Part shown: positions 31,001 through 32,305 of the stretch, piece after piece
Layout of the letters: each line of letters starts with the position of its first letter
Numbering within the stretch: the first letter of the stretch is position 1
NCBI RefSeq assembly: GCF_900113125.1
Contig: NZ_FOOG01000043.1
Coordinates: forward strand, 1 to 32,305
Reading direction: 5' to 3'
DNA: 32,305 nucleotides
Source: Halobacillus alkaliphilus
GTDB taxonomy: Bacteria; Bacillota; Bacilli; Bacillales; Halobacillaceae
Notes under the pieces: model-generated
Told to the model about the DNA's origin: nothing
Database searches by the model: none
The model's input: the letters and a program-made list of their open reading frames with translations, nothing else
Translations under genes and position numbers: made by a program

Positions 31001-31240
31001 CCGTTAAATTTACATTAACCTATTTTACCTTATTTGAACCGATTTTTGTACCATAAATTGATAGTTTAAATTAGCTGAAATAATTGTAACCTTATCTATA
31101 AAGCTTTGTAATAGAAAAATGCATCTGTAGACCTATGCTTGTTTTTACCAATTTTTAAATAGATCCAAGTTTCCGTTCCCAACATCCCGTTTACTTAAGC
31201 TTAATAAATCTACTCAGAATTTATGTACAAACCTTCCTGT
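31001..31240. other. Intergenic region between divergent ltaS and dinB-like genes
   Basis: An A/T-rich gap of about 240 bases. I found no gene, riboswitch or clear repeat in it. The minus-strand ltaS promoter must lie here, but no convincing pair of boxes stood out. Confidence 0.5.
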
Positions 31241-31269
31241 TTGACTTCCATAGATATACAAATTATGTT
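31241..31269 (+). promoter_or_regulatory. Probable SigA promoter for the DinB-family gene
   Basis: TTGACT, a 17-base spacer and TATGTT, 36 bases before the ATG at 31305. The -35 box is one base from consensus and the -10 box two. Confidence 0.5.
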
Positions 31270-31304
31270 TGAACTGAAGCGAATTAATTTAGGAGGTTAT
31301 GTAC

Positions 31305-31760
31305 ATGAGTAAAGTTGAACAATTCATCAATTCCTTGGCTCCTCACCGCGGAGCATTAAACGATTTAATTGAAATGATCGATGAAAAAAACTACACATTT
31401 AAACCTACTCCTACATCTATGGAGACAGACAAGCTGGTTAACCATACACTGAAAACTACTTATACCTTTGCCCGGCTTGCGGCTAAGCAGTCTCCTGAAG
31501 ACCTTTTCCCGGAAGGTGACGATACTCCCCTAGCGGAGCGCGCCAGAGTTTACACGGACGAAACTTATTCATCGATTAAGCAGTTAGAAGAGGAAGATCT
31601 GGATGAACTTATCGATGTTAAGAAAATGTTCGGATCAGAAATTCCTGCAGGTAAATTGTTGGAGATGGCTAAAGATCACGAGATCCATCATAAGGGCCAG
31701 CTCTTCGTATATGTAAGAGAGATGGGAAATACGGATTTACCGAGTTTCGTTAAAAAATAA
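31305..31760 (+). CDS. DinB-family (YfiT-like) protein
   Basis: A 151-residue four-helix protein of the DinB/YfiT superfamily. Likely metal ligands are His in KLVNHTLKTT and the HEIHH cluster in AKDHEIHHKGQLFVYVREMG, a segment diagnostic for the family. Members include thiol-dependent transferases (for example bacillithiol-S-transferase) and damage-inducible proteins; the substrate here is unknown. The first ATG at 31299 is only 2 bases after AGGAGG, so the ATG at 31305 with 8-base spacing is preferred. Single gene with its own terminator. Confidence 0.85.
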   Translation: MSKVEQFINSLAPHRGALNDLIEMIDEKNYTFKPTPTSMETDKLVNHTLKTTYTFARLAAKQSPEDLFPEGDDTPLAERARVYTDETYSSIKQLEEEDLDELIDVKKMFGSEIPAGKLLEMAKDHEIHHKGQLFVYVREMGNTDLPSFVKK

Positions 31761-31768
31761 ACCAGTAA

Positions 31769-31801
31769 GAAAGGACAGGAAATCACTCTTCCTGTCCTTT
31801 C
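31769..31801 (+). terminator. Terminator after the DinB-family gene
   Basis: GAAAGGACAGGA and TCCTGTCCTTTC form a 12-bp stem with a 9-base loop, followed by TTTAATTT. Confidence 0.88.
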
Positions 31802-31840
31802 TTTAATTTATGGCTCTATCACAGTGTCGATCTTACAGAA

Positions 31841-32305
31841 AAGCTCCCATTAGTTGAAGACTCAGTTTCGAGATATTGGGTTATGAGGAAGGTCCTCCGG
31901 GGGACGATTTCGCTTTCCGCGGGCATGAGGTGAGCTTCCTCGGGCTTAACAGCCCTGCGGGATCTCATCGATCATGTTCATCCCGCAGGAGTCTACATCG
32001 TCCCCCTTCGGACCTTGCGATATATGGAGCTCAATATCATGTTTAAAACGCCCCGATTTATGTTGGAGATAAACTTATAACAATAAGCAATTACGTGTGG
32101 GAAAGTCCCGCTATAGAAGCATTTGAGACGGATCCAGCACCCTTCTATCTCCTATAGAAGGGTCCGTTCACTATCCCTCCATCATAGGGTGGCGAAGGAA
32201 ACGACGAGACTCCCGCGGGAGAAGGAGCTAGGCGAGACCCCACAGGGAGTGAAACGAGCGAGGAGGCTTGCCAGTTCCCCCGCAGGAAAGCGAGTTGTTT
32301 CCGCA
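31841..32305. repeat. Composite TIR repeat, unit 5 (right end cut by window)
   Basis: The left terminal repeat GAAGACTCAGTTTCGAG (about 31856-31872) opens the unit. The left module stem AAGGTCCTCCGGGGGACGA (about 31889-31907) pairs with 31998-32016, and this copy lacks the nested multi-hairpin block. The spacer has CCCTTCTAT...ATAGAAGGG, a perfect hairpin near 32140-32162. The right module (from about 32190) reads GAGACTCCCGCGGGAGAAGG and GAGTGAAACGAGCGAGGAGG, and runs off the window at GTTTCCGCA. Confidence 0.75.

Noticed and set aside
1-32305. CRISPR array
   Set aside because: The repeats are few, hundreds of bases long and unevenly spaced, with no short regular direct repeats or cas genes.

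Overview
The window looks like the chromosome of a low-to-moderate G+C, spore-forming, probably halotolerant member of the Bacillaceae (a Halobacillus/Virgibacillus-like organism is my guess). The reasons are Bacillus-type Shine-Dalgarno sequences (AGGAGG), TPP and SAM riboswitches placed as in Firmicutes, a Bacillus-type Ku/LigD pair, a yrkDEFHIJ-like persulfide operon, LtaS, and a dehydratase that resembles the hydroxyectoine-utilization enzyme EutB. No rRNA, tRNA, CRISPR array, prophage or intact insertion sequence was seen.

Layout: (1) 395-4109, minus strand: thiamine salvage. thiW has its own TPP riboswitch and terminator; tenA-thiD-thiM-thiE follow with overlapping genes behind a second TPP riboswitch. 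(2) 4209-4736: a small lipoprotein. (3) 4773-7434, minus: a EutB-like PLP dehydratase followed by a PucR-type regulator. (4) 7975-10463, minus: asparagine synthetase asnB, then a Fic toxin with a VbhA-like antitoxin. (5) 10565-13272: divergent ku and ligD (non-homologous end joining), with a possible forespore (SigG-like) promoter. (6) 13348-18056, minus: a fatty-acid degradation operon (acyl-CoA dehydrogenase, thiolase, SDR dehydrogenase, acyl-CoA ligase). Its SDR gene is broken by one in-frame TAG, and a good CcpA cre site lies upstream. (7) 18329-19069: HAD phosphatase. (8) 19170-22041, minus: metNIQ methionine importer behind a SAM-I riboswitch and a clear SigA promoter. (9) 22185-28170: DUF302 protein, DUF421 membrane protein (minus), then a persulfide-stress operon: CstR repressor, DsrE, rhodanese, TusA-rhodanese, rhodanese-persulfide dioxygenase, TusA and TauE/SafE. 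Palindromes of the form ATACC-N6-GGTAT recur before several of these genes. (10) 29074-30990: LtaS lipoteichoic acid synthase. (11) 31305-31760: DinB-family protein.

The most unusual structure is a family of non-coding composite repeats at gene ends (1-320, 7600-7810, 22662-23262, 28268-28988, 31841-window end). Each full unit has a left and a right hairpin module and is bounded by inverted terminal repeats. The right module's long stem shows compensatory base changes between copies. The left module carries, in some copies only, a nested multi-hairpin block of about 57 bases. I see no transposase, so these look like MITE-type or structured-RNA elements. I cannot say whether the family has been named.

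All functional calls rest on reading motifs and gene order by eye; no database search was run.
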